A DNA stretch of 10,851 nt from Sulfurivirga caldicuralii (lineage in GTDB: Bacteria > Pseudomonadota > Gammaproteobacteria > Thiomicrospirales > Thiomicrospiraceae): NCBI GenBank assembly GCA_015661715.1, contig DQVN01000029.1, forward strand, positions 1-10,851, given 5' to 3'. Numbering within the stretch: the stretch's first letter is position 1; each line of letters begins with the position of its first letter. The translations under genes were made by a program, and so were the position numbers. Under the pieces are notes generated by a model. The model was not told the origin of the DNA, made no database searches, and was given only the letters and a program-made list of their open reading frames with translations. Of the stretch, positions 1 to 9,395 are shown one piece after another.

Positions 1-516
1 GGTGAATGGGCGCCGGTGTGGATTGTGGATTTCCCCATGTTCGAGGAAGATGAGAAGACCGCCCGTCTGACCGCCATTCACCACCCGTTCACTCAGCCCA
101 AGGCCACCACGGAAGAATTGGAGCAGATGCAGGCGGCTGACCATGGTCAACTGCTCTCCCGCGCCTATGATCTGGTGATCAATGGCATCGAGGTGGGCGG
201 TGGCTCGGTGCGTATTCATGACCCGCGGATGCAGGCGGCGGTATTGCGTATCTTGGGCATCTCGGATGAAGAGGCGCAGGAAAAGTTCGGTTTCCTGCTG
301 GAGGCGCTCAAATATGGCACGCCGCCCCATGCCGGTATGGCGTTTGGTTTGGACCGGCTGGTGATGCTGATGGCCGGATGCGATACCATTCGCGATGTCA
401 TCGCCTTCCCGAAAACCCAGTCCGCGGCCTGTCTGCTGACCGAGGCGCCGGGCGAGGTGGATCCGGCCCAGTTGCGTGAGTTGGGATTACGTTTTCGGCA
501 AACCCCGTCATCATGA
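1..516 (+). CDS. aspS: Aspartyl-tRNA synthetase, C-terminal part (5' end outside window)
   Basis: This class II synthetase charges tRNA-Asp (or tRNA-Asp and tRNA-Asn in non-discriminating forms) in the cytoplasm. The frame is open from base 1, so the gene enters from the left; 171 residues plus the stop are visible, against roughly 590 for the bacterial enzyme. Visible hallmarks are HPFTQPK near bases 82-102, [10 protein letters not shown] near 190-219, the block [18 protein letters not shown], and class II motif 3 as GLDR at 346-357, followed by [10 protein letters not shown]. These match the C-terminal catalytic region of the bacterial-type enzyme. The anticodon-binding domain and most of the GAD insertion lie outside, so tRNA specificity cannot be judged. 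The stop overlaps the nadA start as ATGA, which suggests translational coupling. Confidence 0.97.
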   Translation, partial: GEWAPVWIVDFPMFEEDEKTARLTAIHHPFTQPKATTEELEQMQAADHGQLLSRAYDLVINGIEVGGGSVRIHDPRMQAAVLRILGISDEEAQEKFGFLLEALKYGTPPHAGMAFGLDRLVMLMAGCDTIRDVIAFPKTQSAACLLTEAPGEVDPAQLRELGLRFRQTPSS

Positions 517-1577
517 GCCATCTTGCCCCCCTTTCCCCCGATCTGCAGCAGCGCATCGAGGCGTTGGCACGGCAGGCGGCCCCAGCGCCCATGCTGAGTC
601 AGAAGCAGATTGCCCAGCTCAAAGAAGAGATCCGTGCCCTGCTGCAGGAGAAGAATGCTGTGCTGGTGGCCCACTACTATGTGGATGATCAGCTGCAGGC
701 GCTGGCGGAGGAAACCGGCGGTATCGTGGCCGACTCGCTGGAGATGGCCAATTTCGGCGCCAAGTCTGATGCCGACATGTTGGTGGTATGCGGGGTGCGT
801 TTTATGGGCGAGACAGCCAAGCTGCTCAGTCCGGAGAAGAAAGTACTCATGCCCACGCTGGAGGCCACCTGTTCGCTGGACTTGAGCTGCCCGCCGGATG
901 ACTTCGCCCGCTTTATTGCCCAACACCCCGATCACACCGTGGTGGTCTATGCCAACACCAGCGCTGCGGTCAAGGCGCTGGCGCATTGGACCGTGACCTC
1001 CGGCAATGCATTGCAGATCGTACGCCATCTTTCTGAGCGGGGTGAGCGAATCATCTGGGCGCCGGACAAACACTTGGGCCGTTGGATCGAGCGGGAGACA
1101 GGGGCGGCCATGCTGCTATGGCAGGGGCACTGTGTGGTGCATGATGAATTCATGGCCTATGAGCTGGAAAAGCTCAAACAGCGCTATCCCCAGGCTAAAG
1201 TGCTGGTGCACCCTGAATCCCCTGAGAATGTGGTGGCGATGGCCGATGTGGTGGGCTCCACCCGGGTGCTGATCCAGGCCGTGCAGGAGCTGCCGGATAC
1301 CCAATTTATCGTGGCCACAGACTTCGGCATTTTTTACAAGATGCAACAGTTGGCGCCGCAAAAGCAGTTGATCGTGGCACCGACGGGCAGCCGGGAGCGT
1401 CAGTGCAGCAGTTGCGCCCACTGTCCATGGATGGCCATGAACTCGCTGGTCAATTTGAAGCGGGTGCTGGAGACAGAGGATCAGGAAATTCATATCGATC
1501 CGGCGTTGCGTGAACGGGCGGTGCAGCCTATCGAGCGCATGTTGGCCTTCTCCCGTCGGGTCGGGCTGGTGAAATGA
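513..1577 (+). CDS. nadA: Quinolinate synthase A
   Basis: NadA condenses iminoaspartate (from NadB) with dihydroxyacetone phosphate to give quinolinate, the precursor of NAD, using an oxygen-sensitive [4Fe-4S] cluster. The protein has 354 residues, normal for the family. Clear family blocks are VAHYYVDD near residue 52, [50 protein letters not shown] and [10 protein letters not shown]. By comparison with E. coli (C113, C200, C297), the predicted cluster ligands are C120, C207 and C304; C298 and C301 complete the CxxCxxC motif. The ATG overlaps the aspS stop (ATGA). In E. coli nadA lies beyond the tol-pal-cpoB cluster and a tRNA-Lys/Val array; here it lies on the other side, between aspS and yebC. 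The nadB and nadC genes are not in the window. Confidence 0.97.
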   Translation: MSHLAPLSPDLQQRIEALARQAAPAPMLSQKQIAQLKEEIRALLQEKNAVLVAHYYVDDQLQALAEETGGIVADSLEMANFGAKSDADMLVVCGVRFMGETAKLLSPEKKVLMPTLEATCSLDLSCPPDDFARFIAQHPDHTVVVYANTSAAVKALAHWTVTSGNALQIVRHLSERGERIIWAPDKHLGRWIERETGAAMLLWQGHCVVHDEFMAYELEKLKQRYPQAKVLVHPESPENVVAMADVVGSTRVLIQAVQELPDTQFIVATDFGIFYKMQQLAPQKQLIVAPTGSRERQCSSCAHCPWMAMNSLVNLKRVLETEDQEIHIDPALRERAVQPIERMLAFSRRVGLVK

Positions 1578-1587
1578 GGAGTTTTTT

Positions 1588-2337
1588 ATGGCTGGACACA
1601 GTAAATGGGCAAATATCAAACACCGTAAAGCTGCACAGGATGCCAAGCGGGGTAAGATCTTTACCAAGCTGATCCGGGAACTGGTGGTGGCGGCCAGAAT
1701 GGGCGGGCCGGTGATTGAAGATAATCCCCGCCTGCGCGCAGCGGTGGACAAGGCGCTGCGCAACAACATGAAAAAGGACACCATTGAAAAAGCCATTGCC
1801 CGGGGCGCCGGTCAGGATGATGCGGACAATTATGAAGCGGTGCGCTACGAGGGGTATGGCCCCGGTGGCGTGGCGATCATGGTGGACTGCCTCACCGACA
1901 ACAAGCAGCGCACCGTCTCCGAAGTGCGCCATGCCTTTAGCAAACGCGGCGGTAATTTGGGCACGGATGGTTCTGTGGCCTACCTGTTCAAACGCCAGGG
2001 CATCATTGCCTTCGCCCCCGGGGTGGATGAGGAGGCCCTGATGGAAGCGGCCATTGAGGCGGGAGCCGAGGATGTGATCGTCAATGATGATGGCAGTGTG
2101 GATGTCATCACCACACCGGAAGATTACATGGATGTGCTCACCGCTCTGGAGGAAGCGGGTTTCAAGCCTGTGCATGCGGACATCTCCATGGAGGCGGAGG
2201 TCAAAGCGGAGATCACCGATGCGGAACAGGCCCAGCAGGTGATGGCATTGATCGACATGCTGGAGGATCTGGATGATGTGCAGCGGGTTTACACCAATGT
2301 AGAGATTCCCGCGGAAATCATGGAGAAGCTCGCCTGA
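1588..2337 (+). CDS. yebC: YebC/PmpR family protein (TACO1 homologue)
   Basis: The 249-residue protein begins with the family signature [18 protein letters not shown] and [13 protein letters not shown], and contains the conserved blocks YEGYGPGG (about residues 88-95) and SKRGGNLG. Length and all three regions match the family. Members were first described as transcriptional regulators (PmpR in Pseudomonas); more recent work on bacterial YebC and mitochondrial TACO1 links them to ribosomes and translation of proline-rich stretches. Which role applies here cannot be read from the sequence. The ATG is preceded by GAGGA at 1576-1580 with a 7-base spacer, and the gene follows nadA by 10 bases. 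The yebC-ruvC neighbourhood is common in Gammaproteobacteria. Its stop codon overlaps the inferred CTG start of ruvC. Confidence 0.96.
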   Translation: MAGHSKWANIKHRKAAQDAKRGKIFTKLIRELVVAARMGGPVIEDNPRLRAAVDKALRNNMKKDTIEKAIARGAGQDDADNYEAVRYEGYGPGGVAIMVDCLTDNKQRTVSEVRHAFSKRGGNLGTDGSVAYLFKRQGIIAFAPGVDEEALMEAAIEAGAEDVIVNDDGSVDVITTPEDYMDVLTALEEAGFKPVHADISMEAEVKAEITDAEQAQQVMALIDMLEDLDDVQRVYTNVEIPAEIMEKLA

Positions 2338-2849
2338 AGTCCCAACGGATACTCGGCATTGATCCCGGCTCCCGCAAGACCGGGTTTGGCGTGATCGAAA
2401 CCGGGCGTTACCAGCCGCGGTATGTGGCCAGTGGCGTCATTCGGGTGGAGAAGTATCCGGCGCCGGAGCGGTTGCGGCAAATTTTCCAAGCCATAGGGCA
2501 ACTGCTGGAACAGTTCCAGCCCGATTCAATGGCCATTGAAAAGGTGTTTGTGCATAAGGATCCCAATGCCGCCATCAAGTTGGGGCAGGCGCGGGGCGTG
2601 ATCCTGTGTGCGGCGGCGCTACAGGCGTTGCCCATTTTTGAGTACACCCCCACCCAGATCAAAGGGGTGATTGTGGGTAAGGGACATGCGGCCAAGGGGC
2701 AGATCCAGTTTATGGTGCAGCAGTTGCTTAAACTGGGTGAAGCCCCCCAGGAGGATGCCGCCGATGCATTGGCCTGCGCCCTGTGCCATGCCCGTTTCGC
2801 CACCCTTAAGGTGGATCCCCATCAACTATCGCAGAGGAAACGGTTTTGA
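2334..2849 (+). CDS. ruvC: Holliday junction endonuclease RuvC, apparent CTG start
   Basis: RuvC is the dimeric resolvase that nicks Holliday junctions within the RuvABC complex. From a CTG start the protein has 171 residues and begins [20 protein letters not shown]. The four acidic active-site residues fall at D10 (in GIDPG), E69 (in AIEKVF), D141 and D144 (in EDAADA), a constant +3 from E. coli D7, E66, D138 and D141. The frame is open only from 2277 and has no ATG, GTG or TTG before GTG 2391, which would delete D10. CTG 2334 overlaps the yebC stop as CTGA and has GGAG at 2322-2325, 8 bases upstream. An ATA at 2349 is a poorer alternative. Initiation at CTG is inferred; a single C-to-A sequence error at 2334 would turn it into a standard ATGA overlap. 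Confidence 0.93.
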   Translation: MKSQRILGIDPGSRKTGFGVIETGRYQPRYVASGVIRVEKYPAPERLRQIFQAIGQLLEQFQPDSMAIEKVFVHKDPNAAIKLGQARGVILCAAALQALPIFEYTPTQIKGVIVGKGHAAKGQIQFMVQQLLKLGEAPQEDAADALACALCHARFATLKVDPHQLSQRKRF

Positions 2850-3444
2850 TCGGTGCACTGAAAGGGATTCCCGTCAGTTGGGAGCCGCCAGTACTGCTGT
2901 TGGATGTCAATGGTGTAGCCTATGAGCTGCAGGTGCCCATGTGCCTGCACTTTGAAGCCCAACAGCCGGTTCAGCTCTACACTCATCTATTGATGCGCGA
3001 GGATCAGATACAGCTGTACGGTTTCGACAGCCTCGCCCAGCGCAATGTGTTCCGAACCCTGCTCAAGATTAATGGCGTGGGGGCGAAAATGGCCCTGGCC
3101 ATCCTCTCCACCTGGCAGGTGGAAGACTTGCTGCGTATCATTGAGCAGGAAAATCTCAAAGCCTTGACCCAGATCCCCGGTGTGGGCAAAAAAACCGCCG
3201 AGCGGCTGTTGGTGGAGCTCAAGCACAAGTTCGCTGGCATGACGGTTATGCCCTCGGTCGGTGGACAGACGGCGGGAACCGAACCCCTGAGATTGGGGCA
3301 GGATGCCAGTGCCCTGGCACAGCAGGCGCTGGAACAGTTGGGCTACAAACCCCAGGAGGCGGCCAAACTGGTGGCCGCAGTGGCTGAAGAGGGACTGGAG
3401 ACGGCAGAGCTGATCAGACGGGCATTGAAGCAGGCGCAGACACC

Positions 3445-3448
<4 letters not shown>
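2846..3448 (+). CDS. ruvA: Holliday junction branch migration protein RuvA, TTG start
   Basis: RuvA binds the four-way junction as a tetramer and loads the RuvB motors. The 200-residue protein (E. coli 203) has three expected parts: the N-terminal OB-fold starting [10 protein letters not shown]; two helix-hairpin-helix motifs, INGVGAKMA (about residues 75-83) and [12 protein letters not shown] (110-121), that contact the DNA backbone; and a C-terminal three-helix domain (about 150-200) that binds RuvB, separated by a G/T-rich linker. The TTG start is chosen because the conserved MIG..+G opening begins exactly there and GAGGA at 2834-2838 is well placed. TTG overlaps the ruvC stop as TTGA, so translation is probably coupled. 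The end overlaps ruvB. Confidence 0.96.
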
Positions 3449-4450
<1,002 letters not shown>

Positions 4451-4464
<14 letters not shown>

Positions 4465-4490
4465 TTTTTTACAGGCGATTTTTTCGCCTG
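4451..4490 (+). other. ruvB-tolQ junction: weak dyad with T-run, then a perfect 7-bp hairpin
   Basis: Two adjacent dyads lie in the largest gap of the gene cluster. The first overlaps the end of ruvB: AGGG (4451-4454) can pair with CCCT (4459-4462) around a 4-base loop, followed by AA and six Ts (4465-4470). This has terminator shape, but the stem is only 4 bp. The second is exact: CAGGCGA (4472-4478) pairs with TCGCCTG (4484-4490) around a loop of five Ts. It has no T-tract after it on either strand, so it is not a standard intrinsic terminator. Possible roles are partial termination, RNA processing or protection of the 5' end of the tol message; none is proven by sequence. Confidence 0.5.
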
Positions 4491-4526
4491 CGACTGTATG
4501 CATTTCATTGAGGAAAAACGGTATTT

Positions 4527-5219
4527 ATGGACGGGCAACAGCTTTTAGAATTGATTTTGCACGCTTCCATCGTGGTTCAACTGGTCATGTTGATCCTGTT
4601 GGTGATGTCCATTGTGGTCTGGGCGGTATGGTTCGCCAAGGGAGCGCAGTTGCGTCGGGCCCAGCGGGCGTTGCGGGCCTTGGAGGCGGACTTTGAAAGC
4701 GAGCAGGGATTGCAGCTTTACTATGATCTGGACGCCAAACCTTACGCGAATAGTGAGGCGGCGGCGGTATTGCGTGCCGGGGTGGAAGAGTTTTTACGCC
4801 TTAATCAACAACAGGTGCGCCATCCCACTGCGTTGTTGGAAGGGGCGGAGCGGGCCATGCAGGTGGCGTTGCAGAAGGCTCATCAGCGCTTGGGTCAGAT
4901 GCTGCCCACCTTGGCCACGGTGGGTAGCTCAGCGCCCTATATTGGCCTGTTTGGCACCGTTTGGGGGGTGATGAATGCCTTTGCCGGCTTGGCGCAGGTG
5001 AAACAGGCGACTCTGGCCGCTGTGGCGCCGGGAATTGCCGAGGCGTTGATCGCCACGGCCATGGGGCTGTTCGCCGCCATTCCTGCTGTCATAGCCTACA
5101 ACCGGCTCACCGCGCGCACCAACAACCAGAATGAGGCGCTGGAAGCTTTGGCAGAGGCGGTGCTGGTGCGTTTGCACCGGCAGGCGTTGCGTTTGCAGCA
5201 ACAGGTGGAGCAGGGCTGA
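4527..5219 (+). CDS. tolQ: Tol-Pal inner membrane motor subunit TolQ
   Basis: TolQ is the MotA/ExbB-type proton-channel subunit. With TolR it uses the proton motive force to energise TolA for outer-membrane constriction at division. The 230-residue protein (same as E. coli) has one N-terminal membrane helix (about residues 13-36), a cytoplasmic loop, and two helices at about 128-155 and 168-192. The signature blocks YIGLFGTVWGVM and APGIAEALIATAMGLFAAIP are intact. The pore threonines T144 and T177 correspond to E. coli T145 and T178. The ATG is set by homology; the nearest Shine-Dalgarno, GAGGA at 4510-4514, is 12 bases away, longer than for its neighbours. The thioesterase gene ybgC, usually just upstream, is absent. 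tolR begins one base after the stop. Confidence 0.97.
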   Translation: MDGQQLLELILHASIVVQLVMLILLVMSIVVWAVWFAKGAQLRRAQRALRALEADFESEQGLQLYYDLDAKPYANSEAAAVLRAGVEEFLRLNQQQVRHPTALLEGAERAMQVALQKAHQRLGQMLPTLATVGSSAPYIGLFGTVWGVMNAFAGLAQVKQATLAAVAPGIAEALIATAMGLFAAIPAVIAYNRLTARTNNQNEALEALAEAVLVRLHRQALRLQQQVEQG

Positions 5220-5220
5220 G

Positions 5221-5673
5221 ATGGCCATACGCCGTTTGACCGTTCGTCACAAGCGTCCTCGGCTGATGGCCGAAATCAATGTGGTGCCCTATGTGGATAT
5301 CATGTTGGTGCTGCTGATTATTTTTATGGTCACAGCCCCTATTGTGCAGCAGGCGGTGTGGGTGGATCTGCCGGCCACGCCTAAGGTGCAAAAACAGGCC
5401 AAAGGGACGCAGGTGGAACCTTTTGTTATCACCGTCACCAAGGAAGGGCTTTATCGCACCAGTGCTGAGCCGGATCGTGTGCTTAATCAGCGCGACCTGG
5501 CCCATCTTGTGGCTGAGACCATCGCCCGTGCCCAGGTGAAGCGTCAACCCATCTATATTCAAGGGGATCGGGCGGCACCCTATGGCAAAGTGGTTAAACT
5601 GTTCGTCCTGTTGAAAGCCAACGGGGTGGAGAATGTGGCGCTACTGACTCAGCCGGAGGAGCCGGGGTCATGA
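5221..5673 (+). CDS. tolR: Tol-Pal inner membrane motor subunit TolR
   Basis: TolR is the ExbD-like partner of TolQ; its single N-terminal membrane helix carries the proton-relay aspartate. The 150-residue protein (E. coli 142) starts MAIRRLTVRHKRPRLMAEIN. It then has the family segment VVPYVDIMLVLLIIFMVTAP at about residues 21-40, in which D26 corresponds to the essential E. coli D23. A periplasmic ExbD/TolR domain follows, with IYIQGDRAAPYGKVV near residue 107. The open frame runs on upstream to 5131, but that part is a shadow of tolQ; ATG 5221 gives the expected length and sits directly after the tolQ stop, with a purine-rich GGAG at 5208-5211. The stop overlaps tolA as ATGA. Confidence 0.96.
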   Translation: MAIRRLTVRHKRPRLMAEINVVPYVDIMLVLLIIFMVTAPIVQQAVWVDLPATPKVQKQAKGTQVEPFVITVTKEGLYRTSAEPDRVLNQRDLAHLVAETIARAQVKRQPIYIQGDRAAPYGKVVKLFVLLKANGVENVALLTQPEEPGS

Positions 5674-6671
5674 TCCGCTTTATCCTGGCCCATCCCGTGG
5701 CAACGCTGGCCTCCCTGCTGATCCATGGGGTATTGTTGGGTTTGCTGCTTTGGCAGTGGCCCGCTGCGCAAAGGGAGACGCCACAGGCCCAGCCTGAGGC
5801 TGCCGCCCCTGCGTCGGCGGCACCTGCCCCCGTTGCGCCCATGCGTACCTTTGCGGTGGATTCGCAGCTGGTGCAGCAGCAGATTGAGCGGATTCGCCGA
5901 CAGGAAGAGGAAAAGCGTCGTCAGGCGGAATTGTTGCAAAAACAGGCTGAAGCGGAGAAACGCCGCTTGGCGGCGCTCAAACGCCAGCAAGCGGCGGAAC
6001 GCCAAAAGGCTGAGCAGGCCCGCAAACAGGCCGAGGCGGCGCGGCGTGAAGCCGAGAAACTTAAGCGCCAGCAGGCGGCTGAGCGTCAGCGCCTGTTGGC
6101 GGAAAAGAAGAAGGCGGAAGCCCTGCGTAAAGCGGCGGAGGAAGCGGCGCGCAAAAAACAGGAAGCTGAGCGCAAGGCAGCTGAGCTGAAGCGTCAGCAA
6201 CAACTGGCAGAAAAGAAAAAACGTCAGCTGGAGGCGGAGCTCAAGCGCAAAGCGGAAGAGAAAAAACGTCTGGAAGAGGCCGCACGGCAGGCGCGTTTGA
6301 AAAAAGAACGGGAAGAACAGGCGGCCCGTCTGCGCCGTCAGTTGTTGGAAGAGGAGCAGCGCCGCCAAGCGGCTATTCGTCAGCAACGTCTGCAAGCGCT
6401 TAAGACACTTTATATCAATCAGATCGCGGCCAAGGTGAAAGAGAACTGGCGCACGCCGGCTAAGATTGATCCCCGCGCCCAGTGTGATCTGCAGATTACG
6501 CAGGCGAAGGATGGGCGCATACTGTCGGTACAGGTGCTCAACTGTAATGCGTACGCCAATGAGCAGTTCAAAGTGGCGGCGGAGCGGGCGGTCTATCGTA
6601 CGCGTAAGCTGCCGCCGCCACCGGATAAGAGCCTGTTTGAACCAACTATACGATTTGTCTTTAAGCCGTAA
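5670..6671 (+). CDS. tolA: Tol-Pal system protein TolA
   Basis: TolA spans the periplasm and transmits the TolQR motor's force to TolB and Pal; it is also a common entry point for colicins and filamentous phage in other species. The 333-residue protein shows all three domains. Domain I is a membrane helix at about residues 8-30 with S15 and H19 in the SxxxH arrangement (E. coli S18, H22) needed for coupling to TolQR. An Ala/Pro linker (31-57) follows. Domain II is a long Lys/Arg/Glu/Ala/Gln helix at about 65-243. Domain III (about 245-333) has C272 and C292 placed for the conserved disulfide and ends in FVFKP. GGAGGA at 5655-5660 precedes the ATG, which overlaps the tolR stop. The repetitive codons of domain II create long but spurious antisense frames. 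Confidence 0.96.
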   Translation: MIRFILAHPVATLASLLIHGVLLGLLLWQWPAAQRETPQAQPEAAAPASAAPAPVAPMRTFAVDSQLVQQQIERIRRQEEEKRRQAELLQKQAEAEKRRLAALKRQQAAERQKAEQARKQAEAARREAEKLKRQQAAERQRLLAEKKKAEALRKAAEEAARKKQEAERKAAELKRQQQLAEKKKRQLEAELKRKAEEKKRLEEAARQARLKKEREEQAARLRRQLLEEEQRRQAAIRQQRLQALKTLYINQIAAKVKENWRTPAKIDPRAQCDLQITQAKDGRILSVQVLNCNAYANEQFKVAAERAVYRTRKLPPPPDKSLFEPTIRFVFKP

Positions 6672-6681
6672 GAGGGTGTTT

Positions 6682-7968
6682 ATGAAACCGTTTTTAGCAG
6701 GGCTGTTTTTGCTATTAGTTAGCCTGCAGGCCCAGGCGGTGCTGACCATTGAAATCAATGAGGCGGAAGCGACAGCCACACCGGTGGCCATCGCCCCGTT
6801 TGCCGGTGAGGCACGCGCGCCCCAGAAGATCAGTCAGATTGTCGCTTTTGATTTGCGCCGCAGTGGCCGCTTCAAGGCGTTGCCGGTGGAGCGTCTGCCT
6901 GAGCTGCCATTGACGGTGGCTGATATCCATTATGAGCGCTGGGTGGATACCGGTTCCGATGTGCTGCTGCTGGGCGATATTCGGAAAAATGGGGATGGCA
7001 CCTGGCGGGTTCAGGCCACATTAGTGGATCTGTTGCGTCGACAGGTGATGTTTGCCCATGTTTGGGATGGTGTCACCCGCCGGGCCATGCGCCGAGTCGC
7101 CCATCAGATTGCCGACCGTATGTATGAAGCACTGACCGGGGTGCCGGGCGCTTTCGATACCCGGGTTGCTTATGTGTTGGTGGAGCAGCGAGGCGGTAAA
7201 ACCCGTTACAGCCTCAATGTGGCGGATTCCGACGGCTATAACGAGCGTCCCGTATTGCGCTCCTATGAGCCAATCATGTCGCCGGCCTGGTCGCCGGATG
7301 GCAATAAACTGGCCTATGTTTCCTTTGAGAATGGACGCTCGGAGGTCTATATTCAGGATTTGCGCACGGCCAAGCGCCAACGGGTGGCGGCCTATCCTGG
7401 CATCAACAGCGCCCCCGCCTGGTCACCCGATGGAAAAAAGTTGGCGTTGACCTTGTCCAAAGCCGGTAGTGCCGACATTTATATCCTTGATCTGCGCACG
7501 AAACAACTGCGCCGTCTGACCCGCCATTGGGCCATTGAGACGGAAGCGGCCTGGTCCCCTGATGGAAAGTTTATCTATTTCACTTCCGACCGGCGTGGTC
7601 AGCCGCAGATTTTCCGTGCATCCCTGGAGACTGGTGAAGTGGAGCGGGTGACCTTTGAAGGCACCTATAATGCGAACCCCGTTATCTCGCCGAATGGACG
7701 CTATTTGGCCATGGTGACCGCCGCGCCCGGACAAGGTTACCATATTGGACTACTGGATCTGCAAAACGGTGATTTTCGCGTGCTGACACGCACCTTTTTG
7801 GATGAATCGCCCAGCTTTGCCCCCAATGGCGAGATGATTCTCTATGCCATGCAGCGGGGTGGCCGCGGCCAATTGGCTGTCGTGTCTACCGAGGGCGGCA
7901 CATCCCAGTATCTCAAGGTCCAGCGGGGGGATGTGAAAGAACCGGATTGGGGCCCGTATCGATATTAA
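6682..7968 (+). CDS. tolB: Tol-Pal periplasmic propeller protein TolB
   Basis: TolB is a soluble periplasmic protein that binds Pal through its propeller and TolA through its N-terminal segment, mobilising Pal under control of the TolQRA motor. The 428-residue precursor (E. coli 430) has a Sec signal peptide with cleavage predicted after residue 19 (AQA|V). An N-terminal alpha/beta domain runs to about residue 165. A six-bladed beta-propeller follows, with WSPDG-type repeats at about 203, 247 and 292 and degenerate copies beyond (FAPNG near 376). ATG 6682 is preferred over the open frame extending back to 6466, because it starts a proper signal peptide and has GAGG at 6672-6675. The 10-base gap after tolA is the widest inside the tolQRAB group. 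Confidence 0.96.
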   Translation: MKPFLAGLFLLLVSLQAQAVLTIEINEAEATATPVAIAPFAGEARAPQKISQIVAFDLRRSGRFKALPVERLPELPLTVADIHYERWVDTGSDVLLLGDIRKNGDGTWRVQATLVDLLRRQVMFAHVWDGVTRRAMRRVAHQIADRMYEALTGVPGAFDTRVAYVLVEQRGGKTRYSLNVADSDGYNERPVLRSYEPIMSPAWSPDGNKLAYVSFENGRSEVYIQDLRTAKRQRVAAYPGINSAPAWSPDGKKLALTLSKAGSADIYILDLRTKQLRRLTRHWAIETEAAWSPDGKFIYFTSDRRGQPQIFRASLETGEVERVTFEGTYNANPVISPNGRYLAMVTAAPGQGYHIGLLDLQNGDFRVLTRTFLDESPSFAPNGEMILYAMQRGGRGQLAVVSTEGGTSQYLKVQRGDVKEPDWGPYRY

Positions 7969-7980
7969 CAGGAGGTCAGG

Positions 7981-8589
7981 ATGAAAAAATGGATTTACCC
8001 AGTATTCGCCTTGGGGGTGTCTGGCGTATTGTCAGGATGTAGCAGCACCCCGGACAAACCGGTTGCCGCCCCGGTTGAGCCTGTCAGTGCGGCGGAACAG
8101 GCGGCCGGAGAACGAGGTGGATTGCCGGTGAATGAACGTGCTGGCCATGGGGTGGAAGTGATACCAATTGAACAGCTGCCGGAAGCGAGCGCCGGCGCCC
8201 TGTCTGCCGATGAAGTAGCGGGTGGCCAAGTTGATGATAATCAACAGGCAGCATTGGATTACCCACCGGTGGTTTATTTTGACTATGATTCCGATGTGGT
8301 GTCGGAAGCGGGGCGGGACGTGCTGAAGTATTATGCCCAGAAGTTGTTGGCTCAACCGGAGATTCAGGTGCGGCTGGAAGGCCATACGGATGAGCGTGGC
8401 TCGCCAGAGTACAACCTGGCTCTGGGTGAACGTCGGGCCAAAGCGGTCAAGGAAGTCTTGATGCTTTATGGCGTGGATGCCGCGCGGATGCAGGTGATCA
8501 GCTATGGTGAGGCCCGCCCTGCCGTTGACGGACATGATGAGTCGGCATGGGCTAAGAACCGTCGGGTTGAACTGGTATTTGTGCAATGA
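7981..8589 (+). CDS. pal: Peptidoglycan-associated outer membrane lipoprotein Pal
   Basis: Pal anchors the outer membrane to peptidoglycan and is the cargo of the Tol motor. The 202-residue precursor has a lipoprotein signal ending in the lipobox LSGC, with C20 as the lipidated residue; serine at +2 fits outer-membrane sorting. A low-complexity Ala/Pro/Glu linker (about 21-90) is followed by an OmpA-like domain: VYFDYDSD (98-105), EGHTDERGSPEYNLALGERR from residue 133, and NRRVEL (193-198). These contain the aspartate and arginine that hold diaminopimelate (D137 region and R194/R195). The linker looks longer than in E. coli Pal (173 residues in total). A strong AGGAGGT at 7970-7976 precedes the ATG, consistent with high expression. 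The stop overlaps cpoB as ATGA. Confidence 0.97.
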   Translation: MKKWIYPVFALGVSGVLSGCSSTPDKPVAAPVEPVSAAEQAAGERGGLPVNERAGHGVEVIPIEQLPEASAGALSADEVAGGQVDDNQQAALDYPPVVYFDYDSDVVSEAGRDVLKYYAQKLLAQPEIQVRLEGHTDERGSPEYNLALGERRAKAVKEVLMLYGVDAARMQVISYGEARPAVDGHDESAWAKNRRVELVFVQ

Positions 8590-9395
8590 TTCGATCCTCT
8601 TTGATCGTGGTGGGTGTGCTCAGCCTGATGCCAGGGTGGCTACAGGCAGCGCCGGTGGAAGTAATCAGTCCAAGTGAGCTGGAAAAGCGCGTAAGTCGGC
8701 TGGAGCGCATGCTGGAAAACCCGGTGTTGCTGCAGCTGAGCCAGCGTCTGGCGGAGCAACAGAAAGAGATCCAGTCCATGCAGGATCGCATCGACCGGTT
8801 GACGTTTCGTCTACGCCAGACACAGCAGCAAACCCAGCAGCAGATCATCGCGTTGCAGGAGCGCGTAGCGGCGTTGGAAGCGCGTCTCAAAAATTCGCCA
8901 CCTGTGCATGAAACCGTGCCAACCCCTGATGAGACAACCGTTCATCCAGCATCGTCTGCGCAAGGTGTTTCGTCGTCGCGGGGGGGCGCCACTTCCGGCG
9001 ATATGGCCGCGCAGCGTCAGGCTTATGATGCGGCCATGGCCCTGTTGCGCAAAGGCAAATACCAACAGGCTGTCCAGGCGTTCGATGCATTTATCCAACG
9101 CTATCCCCATGCCTCCCTGGCGCCTAATGCCGCCTACTGGGCAGGGGAGGCCTATATGGTGCTGTTGGATTTCCGCTCAGCCCTGGCGCGGTTCGAGCGG
9201 GTTGTGAAAGCGTATCCAAAAAGTGGTAAGTACTATGACAGCTTGTATCGCAGTACGGAAGCCCTGTACAAACTGGGGCAACGGAAAGAGGCTAGGGCCC
9301 GGCTGCAGCAGTTGATCAAAGATCAAAATGCTCCCGACAAGCTGAAAAAACGCGCTCAGGCATTGTTGGAGAAGTGGCGTGGCAAAACAAGCTGA
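8586..9395 (+). CDS. cpoB: Cell division coordinator CpoB (YbgF)
   Basis: CpoB is a periplasmic TPR protein that binds TolA and, in E. coli, links Tol-driven outer-membrane constriction to PBP1B peptidoglycan synthesis. The 269-residue precursor (E. coli 263) has a signal peptide with likely cleavage after A21 (LQA|AP). A coiled-coil trimerisation segment rich in Gln, Arg and Leu covers about 32-102, and a Pro/Ser/Thr linker about 104-138. Tandem TPR units run from about 143 to 262, recognisable by [26 protein letters not shown] and [17 protein letters not shown]. The ATG overlaps the pal stop. The 3' end overlaps queC by 17 bases. In E. coli a tRNA-Lys/Val array follows this gene; here queC intervenes before tRNA-Lys. 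Confidence 0.95.
   Translation: MIRSSLIVVGVLSLMPGWLQAAPVEVISPSELEKRVSRLERMLENPVLLQLSQRLAEQQKEIQSMQDRIDRLTFRLRQTQQQTQQQIIALQERVAALEARLKNSPPVHETVPTPDETTVHPASSAQGVSSSRGGATSGDMAAQRQAYDAAMALLRKGKYQQAVQAFDAFIQRYPHASLAPNAAYWAGEAYMVLLDFRSALARFERVVKAYPKSGKYYDSLYRSTEALYKLGQRKEARARLQQLIKDQNAPDKLKKRAQALLEKWRGKTS

Noticed and set aside
216..1073. A 285-codon minus-strand frame across the aspS/nadA junction
   Set aside because: It is antisense to two well-conserved genes, with no recognisable motif in its product; it is a composition shadow.
2391..2849. Shorter ruvC starting at GTG 2391
   Set aside because: It would lack the GIDPG segment and catalytic D10, which are clearly encoded in frame just upstream.
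4472..4490. Perfect hairpin after ruvB as a Rho-independent terminator
   Set aside because: No T-tract follows the stem on either strand; the T-run precedes it. It is kept only as a hairpin of unknown role.
5131..5220. N-terminal extension of TolR
   Set aside because: This part is tolQ read in another frame; ATG 5221 gives the normal TolR start and length.
6466..6681. N-terminal extension of TolB
   Set aside because: This part is tolA domain III in another frame; ATG 6682 starts a proper signal peptide with a ribosome site.
5649..6791. A 380-codon open frame on the minus strand opposite tolA
   Set aside because: It mirrors the Lys/Glu/Ala/Gln-rich coiled coil of TolA, whose codons read as Leu/Phe/Arg-rich on the other strand. 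tolA is intact with all three domains, and the antisense product has no recognisable domain.
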